Positions 31,601 through 39,964 of a stretch of DNA of 64,000 nucleotides are shown in pieces. Source of the DNA: Sphingopyxis sp. YF1 (lineage in GTDB: Bacteria; Pseudomonadota; Alphaproteobacteria; Sphingomonadales; Sphingomonadaceae). The notes beneath the pieces were generated by a model that worked only from the letters and a program-made list of their open reading frames with translations, did no database searches and was not told where the DNA came from. Where the stretch lies: NCBI RefSeq assembly GCF_022701295.1, contig NZ_CP033204.1, positions 2,170,001-2,234,000 of the forward strand. Reading direction: 5' to 3'. The position numbers were made by a program, and so were the translations under genes. Each line of letters starts with the position of its first letter. Within the stretch, counting starts at the first letter, position 1.

Positions 31601-32116
31601 ATAGAGCCGTCCCGCGAACAGCGCTTCGAGCTGTTCGACATAGTCATTCGCCGCCGTCTTCTGCTCACCCGCCAGCAGCCGCGCGAGCGCGCCCTCGCCG
31701 CCGCCGGTCAGGCAGATCAGCCCGTCGGCCTTGCCCGCGAGCGCCGACAGCGGCACGTGCGGGTCCTGCTCCACCGGGCGGCCGAGATGCGCCGCCGATA
31801 CCAGCGCGCACAGATTGTCGTACCCCGCCTCGTCCTGCGCATAGAGCGCGAGCCAGTCGATCTGCGGCGCACCGTTCGCGAGCCGCGGCCCCGGCCGCGC
31901 GACGCTCAGGAAGATTCCGACGATCGGCTGGACCCCTGCCGCCTTGCACGCGTCGCCGAATGCCATCGCGCCATAGAGCCCGTTGCGGTCGCAGATCGCG
32001 ACGGCCGGAAAGCCGCGCTCGCGCGCCGCCTTGGCAATGGACTTCGGCTCGATCGCCCCCTCCAGCATGGTGAAACTGGAAAAGACGCGCAGGGGAACAA
32101 AGGGGCTGTAGGCCAT
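28628..32116 (-). CDS. dnaE: DNA polymerase III alpha subunit
   Basis: This is the replicative polymerase of the chromosome. The 1162-residue DnaE1-type protein begins with the PHP domain (VPLRVFSSFTMLEGA, CDRNGLYGAMAF), has the polymerase core with the catalytic PDFDIDF aspartates and GRGSGAGSLVAW, then HhH and OB-fold domains (RVSQRGNRFLNLTLSD). No intein or frameshift is visible. An open frame of 1285 codons runs antisense through it but is a codon-bias artefact. Confidence 0.97.
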   Translation of the reverse strand: MAYSPFVPLRVFSSFTMLEGAIEPKSIAKAARERGFPAVAICDRNGLYGAMAFGDACKAAGVQPIVGIFLSVARPGPRLANGAPQIDWLALYAQDEAGYDNLCALVSAAHLGRPVEQDPHVPLSALAGKADGLICLTGGGEGALARLLAGEQKTAANDYVEQLEALFAGRLYIELSRRGDATEKAAEAALIDLAYARALPLVATNPANFVEPQFHPAHDAMLCIAQSAYVESEDRRVSSPEAWLKPAEAMEDAFSDLPEAIRNSLTVAQRCAFMAPKRKPILPSLAGDREGEAAQLAADARAGLEARLAHYPDLGEEERNAYLARLDFEVGVIVQMGFPGYFLIVADFIKWAKAHDIPVGPGRGSGAGSLVAWALTITDLDPLKLGLLFERFLNPERVSMPDFDIDFCETRRGEVIRYVQEKYGRDTVAQIITFGKLKARAVLKDTGRVLQMSYGQVDRLAKLVPNHPTDPWTLERALNGVAELMTEYKQDDGVRRLFDMARQLEGLPRHSSTHAAGVVIGDRPLDQLVPLYRDPRSDMPVTQFDMKYVESAGLVKFDFLGLKTLSVLKEARRLLALRGVDVDLDALGWDDPGVYELLQRGETVGVFQLESEGMRRTLSAVKPTNFGDIIALVALYRPGPMDNIPLFGARKNGREAIAYPHPLLEGILAETYGIFVYQEQVMQAAQILAGYSLGGADLLRRAMGKKVQAEMDAQRETFVKGCGEHNQIAPKAANELFDLIDKFAGYGFNKSHAAAYALLSYQTAWLKAHYPHEFFAASMSFDSHQTDKLSIFIDDMRRLGVAVTPPSVNDSEADFAVGRSDEGLAVRYALGALKGVGEKAMEALVAERHAHGDFASLDDFAGRIDPKQLNRRQIEALAAAGAFDCVEPERPRAFAGAEALLACANSSAHERSTGQGGLFGGDIAIAPALQLPAAEPWTLAERMTREKEAFGFYFSSHPVEQFEAIILARGARSYGDICDNVEMTPGTRIPMVMAAMVESARPRVSQRGNRFLNLTLSDRSGQFQSSCFDEMAGKTLETLAAEGGCAILSVELDLLEGEETPRVTVRGAQPLADIAATAALQLECRVDAAAAIDEIARFAASSDEARGRIIVTTPDPDTGLDIRIELGRRFVLNPDLVARLDMVTGIADPRLSLVAPRDFRVR

Positions 32117-32249
32117 CGCGCGACGCTAGGCGCGCGGCGCGATTCGCGAAAGGCCCATCGCGCCCGCCGCATCTGTGATCGGCGCCATTGCATCCGCCGC
32201 CAATCCATGTCCCAATCGCGTCCGTCGAAACAGCAAAGGGGAGACCGTC

Positions 32250-32900
32250 ATGACAACGCCCGGCCAGCCTGGTTCCGCCGGTTTGATCGATCGAGCCAAG
32301 GCCATGATATTGCAACCTAAAACCGAATGGGAGACCGTAGCGGCCGAACCCGACTCGGCGCAGGCGATCTTCATGCGCTACGTCGTCCCGCTCGCCGCAA
32401 TCGGCCCGATCGCCGGTTTCATCGGCATGCAGGTCTTCGGACTGCAGTTCCTCGGCATCAGTTTCAAACCCACGCTGATGGGCGGACTGACGCAGGCGGT
32501 CGTGTCCTATGTGCTCGCACTCGTGTCGGTGTGGGTGCTGACCTTCATCATCGATGCGCTCGCCCCCCAGTTCGGCGGCGCATCGGATCGCACCCAGGCG
32601 ATGAAGCTCGCCGCCTATTCGGCCACCGCGGGCTATCTCGGCGGCGTCTTCGGACTGGTACCCGCCGTCGCGGCGCTGGGCATCCTCGCCGGCCTCTACG
32701 GTCTCTACCTCCTCTATCTCGGCGCCACCCCAGTGATGAAGGTGCCGCAGGACCGCGCGGTGCTTTATGTCGTGATCATCATCGTCGCGACGATCGTCGT
32801 CTATATCGTCATGGGGATGATCGCGAGCACCCTGACGCAGCCATTCCTGACCCCGCCGCCGGTGACGATCAGCCTCGCCGACGCGACCTACCTAGCCTAG
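32250..32900 (+). CDS. Yip1-family integral membrane protein
   Basis: This 216-residue protein has a short cytoplasmic N-terminus containing MILQPKTEWETVAAEP, typical of bacterial Yip1-domain proteins, and about five transmembrane helices from residue 40 onward. Its function is unknown; bacterial Yip1 proteins are usually of unassigned role. ATG 32250 follows AAAGGGGAGA. It diverges from dnaE with 133 bases between starts. Confidence 0.8.
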   Translation: MTTPGQPGSAGLIDRAKAMILQPKTEWETVAAEPDSAQAIFMRYVVPLAAIGPIAGFIGMQVFGLQFLGISFKPTLMGGLTQAVVSYVLALVSVWVLTFIIDALAPQFGGASDRTQAMKLAAYSATAGYLGGVFGLVPAVAALGILAGLYGLYLLYLGATPVMKVPQDRAVLYVVIIIVATIVVYIVMGMIASTLTQPFLTPPPVTISLADATYLA

Positions 32901-32944
32901 CATAGCTTCGCGTCCGGCTAGTCCGGATCGTTCCTCGCCGTGGC

Positions 32945-32964
32945 CCCGAGCCTGTCGAAGGGCG
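32945..32964. repeat. Single arm of the CCGAGCCTGTCGAAG repeat family
   Basis: The sequence CCCGAGCCTGTCGAAGGGCG matches the left arm of the repeat at 26415. No matching inverse arm is seen nearby. The gap 32901-33144 holds no convincing gene; the open frames there are shadows. Confidence 0.4.
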
Positions 32965-33144
32965 CCTGTCCGGAAAGTACCCGGCGACGGGTCGGGCCTA
33001 CGCTCGATCCGGGCGAGGCAAACTTCTCAGCGAACGCCTCCTTCCTCTCCGGGAAGGGGGCTTTCGGCTTCGCGTCAGGTTGAGCCCGTTTCCGTACCGG
33101 GTGCCTGCGCCCCCGTCCCGCCCCGCCTGCCCGATCGGGCGGCG

Positions 33145-33621
33145 CTACCCCAGCAGGTCCTCGATCTCCTTGCGGAGCTGTTCGGGCTTGGTCGTCGGCG
33201 CGTGGCGCGACACCACCTTGCCGTCGCGCCCGACGAGGAATTTTGTGAAGTTCCACTTGATCCCGCTGCCCAGCAGCCCGGTCTTTTCCTTTTTTAGATA
33301 TTGGAAGATCGGGTCGGCGCCGTCGCCGTTGACGTCGATCTTCGCCATCAGCGGAAAGCTGACATCATAGGTCAGCGAACAGAAATTCCTGATTTCCTCC
33401 GCATCGCCGGGCTCCTGCGCGCCAAACTGGTTGCACGGAAAAGCGAGGATTTCGAACCCGCGATCCCTGTAATCGCGATACAGTTCCTCCAGCCCCTCAT
33501 ATTGCGGGGTGAAGCCGCATTTGGACGCGGTGTTGACGATCAGCAGCACCTTGCCCCGGTAATCGGCCAGCGACTGCGTGCCGCCACCGGGCAGCTTCGC
33601 GGAAAGATCGTAAAGCGCCAT
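33145..33621 (-). CDS. Glutathione peroxidase (Cys type)
   Basis: This 158-residue peroxidase reduces hydroperoxides with thiols. The active-site Cys35 in NTASKCGFTPQYEGLE replaces selenocysteine, and the FPCNQFGAQEPG and KWNFTKFLVG motifs supply the Gln and Trp of the catalytic tetrad. There is no signal peptide, so it is cytoplasmic. It starts 29 bases after lolD on the same strand and is likely co-transcribed with lolCD. Confidence 0.92.
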   Translation of the reverse strand: MALYDLSAKLPGGGTQSLADYRGKVLLIVNTASKCGFTPQYEGLEELYRDYRDRGFEILAFPCNQFGAQEPGDAEEIRNFCSLTYDVSFPLMAKIDVNGDGADPIFQYLKKEKTGLLGSGIKWNFTKFLVGRDGKVVSRHAPTTKPEQLRKEIEDLLG

Positions 33622-33650
33622 CGTCGGTCCCCTCCGGTTGAAACCGCAGC

Positions 33651-34320
<670 letters not shown>

Positions 34321-34328
<8 letters not shown>

Positions 34329-35571
34329 AACGCAGCACCTGCACGGGGTCGGTGTTCGCCGCCTTGAGCGCCGGATAGAGCGTCGCGAGGAAGCTGAAGA
34401 CAATCGCCATCAGCGCGATGCCGACGATCTCGAACGGGTCGGGTTTCGACGGCAGTTCGGTGAGGAAGCGGATCGACGGGTCCCACAGCGGCTGGCCGCT
34501 CACCCATTCGAAGAACCGCAGCACACCCTGCCGGAAATAGAGCAGCCCGAACCCGATAGCCATGCCGACCAGCGTGCCCGCAACGCCGATCGACAGGCCG
34601 ATCGCCATGAAGATGCGCATCACCGCGTCGCGCGGCGCGCCCATCGTGCGCAGGATCGCCATGTCGCGCGTCTTGGCGCGCACCAGCATGATCAGCGACG
34701 AGATGATGTTGAACGCCGCGACGAGCACGATCAGCGACAGGATGACGAACATCGCGACGCGCTCGATCGACAGCGCCTCGAACAGGCTGCTGTTCATCTG
34801 CCGCCAGTCGGAAATGATCGCCTGCGCCGCAATCTTCTGTTGCAGCGGCGCCAGTATCTCGCCGACGCGGTCGGGGTCGTTGGTCTTGATCTCGATCATC
34901 CCGACCTGGTCGCCGGTGAGCAACAGCAGTTGCGCATCCTCCATCGGCATCACGACATAGGCCTTGTCGAAATCATACACGCCGATCTCGAACACCGCGG
35001 CGACGCGATAGCTGATCTCGCGCGGAACGGTGCCGAAGGGGGTCGATCGCCCCGCGGGGTTGATGATCGTGATGCTCGACCCGACCGTCGCGCCCAGGTT
35101 GCGCGCCAGTTCGGTGCCGATCGCGACATTGCCCGATCCCGGGATCAGCGCATTGAGGCTGCCCTGCCCGACCTTGCCCCCCAGCACCTCGTTGCGGCGG
35201 ATATCGGCGACGGTCATGCCGCGCACCAAAATGCCCTCGACGCGGCCGTTGAAGGTGGTGAGCAGCGGCTGTTCGATCAACGGGGTCGCCGACACGACCC
35301 CCGGGGTCGCCTTGACCTCCTTGAGCATGCCCTGCCAGTCGTCGAGCCGTCCGCCGAACCCCTGCACCACCGCGTGACCGTTCAGTCCGACGATCTTGTC
35401 GAACAGGTCGGCGCGCACGCCGTTCATCACGCTCATCACGATCACCAGCGCCGCGACGCCGAGCATGACGGCGGTGAAGCTGAACGCCGCGGCGACAAAG
35501 ATGAAGCCCTCGCCGCGTTGCGGCAGCAGATAGCGTTTGAAGATGGTGCGCTCATATGGACGCAGGATCAT
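34321..35571 (-). CDS. lolC: Lipoprotein-releasing ABC transporter permease LolC/E
   Basis: This 416-residue FtsX-type permease of the LolCDE complex has an N-terminal transmembrane helix ([20 protein letters not shown]), a large periplasmic domain (MacB-PCD-like), and three C-terminal helices. The N-terminus [12 protein letters not shown] and the [18 protein letters not shown] ending are typical. Only one permease gene is visible, so the transporter may be a homodimer or the partner lies elsewhere. ATG 35571 is chosen over the frame from 35700. Confidence 0.93.
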
Positions 35572-35774
35572 GATGCGGTCGGTCCCTCGCAAGCGCGCGA
35601 AATGGCGGTCATGGCGCCGCTTTAGGGGGCGGCCCGGGCGCTGGCAATGGGCCGCTGCGACGGCGATTGTTGCGAACGAGTCGCAGAATCTGTTGCCCAA
35701 CGGCCACAGCGCGCCGCAAAGTGACGCCGCGGGTGCCGCCAGAGGGTGACAATCCGCCTCGCGCGCCCTAGCCC

Positions 35775-35910
35775 AACGACTTCTGGATCAAGCGGCCCGA
35801 AGGCCCGGTTCCAGGGAGTGCAGGCCTTTCGCCTGGCCTGCGCAAAGGGGGATGGCGATGTTCGTCACAGGCGCCCGGGTCTCGATATCGAGGCCCGGGC
35901 GTTGTGATTC
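35775..35910 (+). ncRNA. Candidate structured small RNA or leader, three hairpins
   Basis: The 398-base gap 35572-35969 has no supported gene, but its centre is highly structured. Hairpin 1 spans 35783-35814 (CTGGA/TCCAG around GGCC-CGAA-GGCC). Hairpin 2 is 35820-35841 (GCAGGCC/GGCCTGC). Hairpin 3 is 35866-35906 with the perfect stem CGCCCGGG/CCCGGGCG around the palindrome CTCGATATCGAG, followed on the + strand by TTGTGATT, terminator-like. GTGACA at 35746-35751 could be a weak -35. The strand is uncertain: on the minus strand hairpin 1 has a stable C(UUCG)G loop. No Rfam family could be checked. Confidence 0.35.
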
Positions 35911-35969
35911 CTGCGTGAAACTCTGATTCCGGCGCAGCGCGCCGCCCCTGCAAGCGGGGGATCTTCGCT

Positions 35970-36653
35970 TCAGCCCTCGCTCTCGCTGATATCCTCGAGC
36001 GTATCGACGTCGAGCACGCGCACCCGTCCCTGCTCGAGCGAGATGATCCCCGATTCCTCCCAGCTCCTGAGCTGGCGGTTGATATGCTCGCGGCTCATCC
36101 CCGCGAAATTGCCGAGCTCGGTCTGGCTCAGCTCCACGCGCGCCGCTTCGGGGCTGTCCTTGCGAATCAGACGCTTGAGATAGCGCGCCAGCCGCGGACC
36201 CGAGGCATAGGCGCGGTCGCTCTCGATCGTCTGGTCGGCGGTGCGCAGTCGCCGCGCGAGCTGCTGCATCAGCGACCAGGCGAAATCGGGGTGGCTGGTG
36301 ACGAAGTCGCGCAGCGCGTTGCGGCCGAGCTGGAGCGCACTGCCCGCGCTCGTCGCGGTCACCGATGCGGTGCGCTCGCCGCCGTCGAGCAGCGCGATCT
36401 CGCCGAGCACCGCACCGGGCTCGGCATAGGCGAGCACGATCTCGCGCCCGCCCGCGGTCAGCATCGACACGCGCGCGCTGCCCTCGGTCAGGATCAGCAG
36501 GCTGTCGCCCGCATCGCCCTGCGCCAGCAATTCCTTGCCCTTGGCGAAGCGCATTTCGACCGCGCGCCCCGCAATCTCGGCCCAGTCGTCGGCGCCCAGT
36601 CCGGTGAAGATGCTGTCGGGGCCCTGAAGTGCGGCGAGTTTCGCGTGATCCAT
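35970..36653 (-). CDS. Crp/Fnr-family transcriptional regulator
   Basis: This 227-residue regulator has an N-terminal cyclic-nucleotide-binding fold (GEIALLDGGERTASVTA) and a C-terminal winged helix (SQTELGNFAGMSREHINRQLR). The RTAS segment resembles the cAMP-contacting region, so it is nearer to Crp than to Fnr, and no Fe-S cysteine cluster is present. The ligand and targets are unknown. It lies 27 bases after pyrG on the same strand and is probably in the same operon. Confidence 0.87.
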   Translation of the reverse strand: MDHAKLAALQGPDSIFTGLGADDWAEIAGRAVEMRFAKGKELLAQGDAGDSLLILTEGSARVSMLTAGGREIVLAYAEPGAVLGEIALLDGGERTASVTATSAGSALQLGRNALRDFVTSHPDFAWSLMQQLARRLRTADQTIESDRAYASGPRLARYLKRLIRKDSPEAARVELSQTELGNFAGMSREHINRQLRSWEESGIISLEQGRVRVLDVDTLEDISESEG

Positions 36654-36680
36654 AAGCCCTGCTTCCCCTGTTTGCCGGCG

Positions 36681-38312
36681 TCAGACCAGCCGGCTGTGCT
36701 TCACCGCCGCCTCGACGAACCCGGCGAACAGCGGGTGCGGCTCGAAGGGTTTCGACTTGAGCTCCGGATGGAATTGCACCCCGATGAACCAGGGATGGTC
36801 CGGCCGCTCGACGATTTCGGGCAGCATGCCATCGGGCGACATGCCTGAAAAGACCAGTCCGCCCGATTCGAGCCGGTCGCGATACGCGCCATTGACCTCG
36901 TAGCGGTGCCGATGGCGCTCGCTGATCGCGTTCGCGCCATAGATCGCCGCGACATGGCTGTTCGGCGACAGCTTCGCCTCATAGGCGCCGAGCCGCATCG
37001 TGCCGCCCAGGTCGGTGTCGGCGCCGCGCTGCTGCAGCCCCTCGGCGCTCATCCATTCGGTGATCATGCCGACGACGGGTTCGTCGGTCGGACCGAATTC
37101 GGTGCTCGACGCACCCGCGATCCCGCTCGTGTTGCGTGCGCCCTCGATGCACGCCATCTGCATGCCGAGGCAGATGCCGAGGAAGGGTACGCCGCGTTCG
37201 CGCGCAAAGCGCACGCTCGAAATCTTGCCTTCGGACCCGCGCTCGCCGAAACCGCCGGGGACGAGAATGCCGTGGAGCGGCTCGAGGTTGGCGGCAAGAT
37301 CGTCATCGGCCTCGAACATCTCGGCATCGAGCCAGCGGATGTTCACCTTGACGCGGTGCGCGAGGCCGCCGTGCACCAGCGCCTCGTTGAGGCTCTTGTA
37401 CGCATCGGGCAGCGAGACATATTTGCCGACCACGCCGATCGTCACCTCGCCCTCGGGGTGCCGCTTGCGATCCATGATATCGTACCAGCGGGTCAGGTCG
37501 GGATCGGGCGCGTCGTGGATACCGAAAGCACGCAGCACTTCGCTGTCCAGCCCCTCGCCATGATATTGTACCGGCACCGAATAGATCGAATCGGCGTCGA
37601 GGGCCGGGATCACCGCTTCCTTGCGCACGTTGCAGAACTGCGCGATCTTCGCGCGCTCGCCCTCGGGCAGCGGCTTTTCGCAGCGGCACAGCAATATGTC
37701 GGGCTGGACGCCGAGCGACGCCAGTTCGCGCACGCTGTGCTGGGTCGGCTTGGTCTTCAGTTCGCCCGCGGCGGCGATGTACGGCACCAGCGTGACATGG
37801 ACCGACAGCGTCTTGTCGCGCCCTTCCTCGTTGCGCAGCTGGCGGATCGCCTCGATGAAGGGAAGCGATTCGATGTCGCCGACGGTGCCGCCGATCTCGC
37901 ACAGCACGAAATCGAGGTCGTCGGTCTCGGCGCGGGCGAAAGCCTTGATCGCGTCGGTGACGTGCGGGACGACCTGCACCGTCGCGCCCAGATAGTCGCC
38001 GCGGCGTTCCTTGGTGATGATCTGCTGATAGATGCGGCCCGAGGTGACATTGTCGCTCTGGCGCGCCGCGACGCCGGTAAAGCGCTCGTAATGGCCGAGG
38101 TCGAGGTCGGTCTCGGCGCCGTCGTCGGTCACATAGACCTCGCCGTGCTGATAGGGCGACATCGTGCCCGGATCGACGTTGAGATAGGGATCGAACTTCC
38201 GGATACGGACGCGATAGCCACGCGCTTGCAGCAAAGCCGCGAGGCTTGCCGCCATCAGACCTTTGCCAAGCGAGGAGACCACGCCGCCGGTGATAAAAAT
38301 GAACCGCGCCAT
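36681..38312 (-). CDS. pyrG: CTP synthase (glutamine hydrolysing)
   Basis: PyrG makes CTP from UTP, using glutamine. The 543-residue protein has the amidoligase P-loop region [19 protein letters not shown] at the N-terminus, [21 protein letters not shown], and a C-terminal glutamine amidotransferase domain with nucleophile Cys in [13 protein letters not shown] and the HPE triad in [12 protein letters not shown]. It lies between secG and a Crp-family gene, all on the minus strand. Length and motifs are fully normal. Confidence 0.97.
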   Translation of the reverse strand: MARFIFITGGVVSSLGKGLMAASLAALLQARGYRVRIRKFDPYLNVDPGTMSPYQHGEVYVTDDGAETDLDLGHYERFTGVAARQSDNVTSGRIYQQIITKERRGDYLGATVQVVPHVTDAIKAFARAETDDLDFVLCEIGGTVGDIESLPFIEAIRQLRNEEGRDKTLSVHVTLVPYIAAAGELKTKPTQHSVRELASLGVQPDILLCRCEKPLPEGERAKIAQFCNVRKEAVIPALDADSIYSVPVQYHGEGLDSEVLRAFGIHDAPDPDLTRWYDIMDRKRHPEGEVTIGVVGKYVSLPDAYKSLNEALVHGGLAHRVKVNIRWLDAEMFEADDDLAANLEPLHGILVPGGFGERGSEGKISSVRFARERGVPFLGICLGMQMACIEGARNTSGIAGASSTEFGPTDEPVVGMITEWMSAEGLQQRGADTDLGGTMRLGAYEAKLSPNSHVAAIYGANAISERHRHRYEVNGAYRDRLESGGLVFSGMSPDGMLPEIVERPDHPWFIGVQFHPELKSKPFEPHPLFAGFVEAAVKHSRLV

Positions 38313-38421
38313 GGGAGGAAAGACTTACTCAACAGGAGGGGGACGGCGCAAGCCGTCGAATCACATGCGGCGGAAAATATTCCGCCGCGGCGAATGCGAA
38401 GGCGCCGGACGGCGCCCGCGC

Positions 38422-38862
38422 TTATTTCTTGGCTGGGGCCGGCTGCTGCGCGGGTGCGCTGTCGGCCGCTGCCGCCGCGGCGGCAGCCGCAAGCGGATCG
38501 TCGCTGGGCAGCGCCTGCGCCGGGGCGCCGGCCGCCGGGGCCTGCGCCGGCGCGGTCAGCGGCGATGCGCTGCCGCCGGCCGCCTGGCCGCTCTTCGACA
38601 GCGAGGTATCGATCGTCGAACCGCCGGTACCGCCGACCGAGGCCATCGCCGCGAGGACGATCGACAGGCCGACAAAGGCGGTCGCGAGAATGGTGGTGGC
38701 ACGCGTCATGAAGTCCGCCGCGCCGCGCGCCGAAAGCAGTCCGGCCGGGCTGCCGCCGACGCCGAGCCCGCCACCTTCCGACTTCTGCATCAAGATGACG
38801 CCGATCATCGCGGCCGCGACGACGGCCTGGACGACGAGCAGGAAGGTGAAGAGGTTCGACAT
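38422..38862 (-). CDS. secG: Preprotein translocase subunit SecG
   Basis: SecG is the small two-helix subunit of SecYEG. The protein has the first helix (TFLLVVQAVVAAAMIGVILMQ), the conserved loop KSEGGGLGVGG, and a second helix (ILATAFVGLSIVLAAMAS). The 146-residue length includes a long Ala/Pro-rich C-terminal tail common in alphaproteobacteria. It lies between tpiA and pyrG, the frequent order tpiA-secG-pyrG. Confidence 0.92.
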   Translation of the reverse strand: MSNLFTFLLVVQAVVAAAMIGVILMQKSEGGGLGVGGSPAGLLSARGAADFMTRATTILATAFVGLSIVLAAMASVGGTGGSTIDTSLSKSGQAAGGSASPLTAPAQAPAAGAPAQALPSDDPLAAAAAAAAADSAPAQQPAPAKK

Positions 38863-38955
38863 CGAAAATTCCTGAAAACGGGATGGACCGTCAACCGGCC
38901 GATCTGGCGGTGCACATAGAGACGAAGCGGCGTTTCTTCAACCCGCAAGGACTCC

Positions 38956-39034
38956 CGTCGCCCCCGCGAAGGCAGGGACGGCCGGCGGTCTGGTGCAACT
39001 TTGCTCGCGCGCCCGCTTTCGCGGGGGCCAGCCG
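38956..39034. repeat. REP-like inverted repeat between tpiA and secG
   Basis: The arms CGTCGCCCCCGCGAAGGCAG (38956-38975 onward) and GCCCGCTTTCGCGGGGGCCA (39011-39030) face each other; the right arm abuts the tpiA stop. It is a diverged member of the REP-like family. It may attenuate read-through from tpiA to secG. Confidence 0.6.
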
Positions 39035-39784
39035 TTACGAAAGCGCCGCGCCCGCCGCCACGATCGGCAGGAACTTGCCCGCCGTCAGGCTCGCACCGCC
39101 GACGAGCGCGCCGTCGACGTCGCCCGCACCCAGCAATTCGGCGGCATTGTCGCCGTTGACCGATCCGCCGTAGAGCAGCCGCATCTTTTCCGCGCCCGCG
39201 CCGATCCGCTCCGACAGCGCCGCGCGGATCGAACCGTGCATCGCCGCGACATCTTCGGTCGTCGGCACCAGCCCGGTCCCGATCGCCCAGATCGGCTCAT
39301 AGGCGATCGCGAGCCGCGTCGGGTCGAAGCTGTCGGGCAGCGATTCGCGGACCTGCGCGAGGACGAAGTCGATCGCCCCGCCCGATTCGCGGATCTTGCG
39401 CGGTTCGCCCACGCACAGGATGACGTCGAGCCCGGCGCCGAGCCCGGCTTCGGCCTTCGCCTTCACATCGGCATCGCTCTCGCCGCAACCTTCGCGGCGC
39501 TCGCTGTGGCCGACGATCACGATCCGCGCACCGGCATCGACCAGCATCGCCGCCGCGACCGAACCGGTATAGGCGCCCGAAGCCGCCGCATGGCAATCCT
39601 GCCCGCCGACCGCCGCTCCGGGCGCTGCGGCCGCCATCGCGCCGACCAGCGTAAAGGGCGGGCACAGCGCGACATCGACCGACGGATGTTCGGCGGCTGC
39701 GGCAAAGATCGCACCCGCTTCGTCGAGCGACTCCCGAAGCCCGTTCATCTTCCAGTTGCCGACCACATATTTGCGCCGTGCCAT
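39035..39784 (-). CDS. tpiA: Triosephosphate isomerase
   Basis: TpiA interconverts dihydroxyacetone phosphate and glyceraldehyde 3-phosphate. The 249-residue TIM barrel has VVGNWKMNG at the N-terminus, VIVGHSERR with the catalytic histidine, AYEPIWAIGTG with the catalytic glutamate, and YGGSVNGDNA for phosphate binding. It diverges from the PpiD-like gene with 180 bases between starts; that gap contains no convincing gene. Confidence 0.97.
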   Translation of the reverse strand: MARRKYVVGNWKMNGLRESLDEAGAIFAAAAEHPSVDVALCPPFTLVGAMAAAAPGAAVGGQDCHAAASGAYTGSVAAAMLVDAGARIVIVGHSERREGCGESDADVKAKAEAGLGAGLDVILCVGEPRKIRESGGAIDFVLAQVRESLPDSFDPTRLAIAYEPIWAIGTGLVPTTEDVAAMHGSIRAALSERIGAGAEKMRLLYGGSVNGDNAAELLGAGDVDGALVGGASLTAGKFLPIVAAGAALS

Positions 39785-39964
39785 CGCTCGTCCTTCTCGC
39801 TGCAGTTTCGATTGCCCCGCCCCCTAGCGGCCCGCAGCCGCGATAGGCAAGTCGCGGGACAAAGGCGCCGCGGCCCTTTCCCGCCTTGATGCGGCTGGCC
39901 TGCTTCCCTAAAGCAGCGCCTGACCGCGCGTCGCCCGCGCCCCCAAGGAAAGAATGCCCGCTCG

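Noticed and set aside
28463..32320. 1285-codon open frame antisense to dnaE
   Set aside because: High GC with third-position bias opens the opposite strand; dnaE is a firm gene with all motifs and the antisense product has no recognisable domains.
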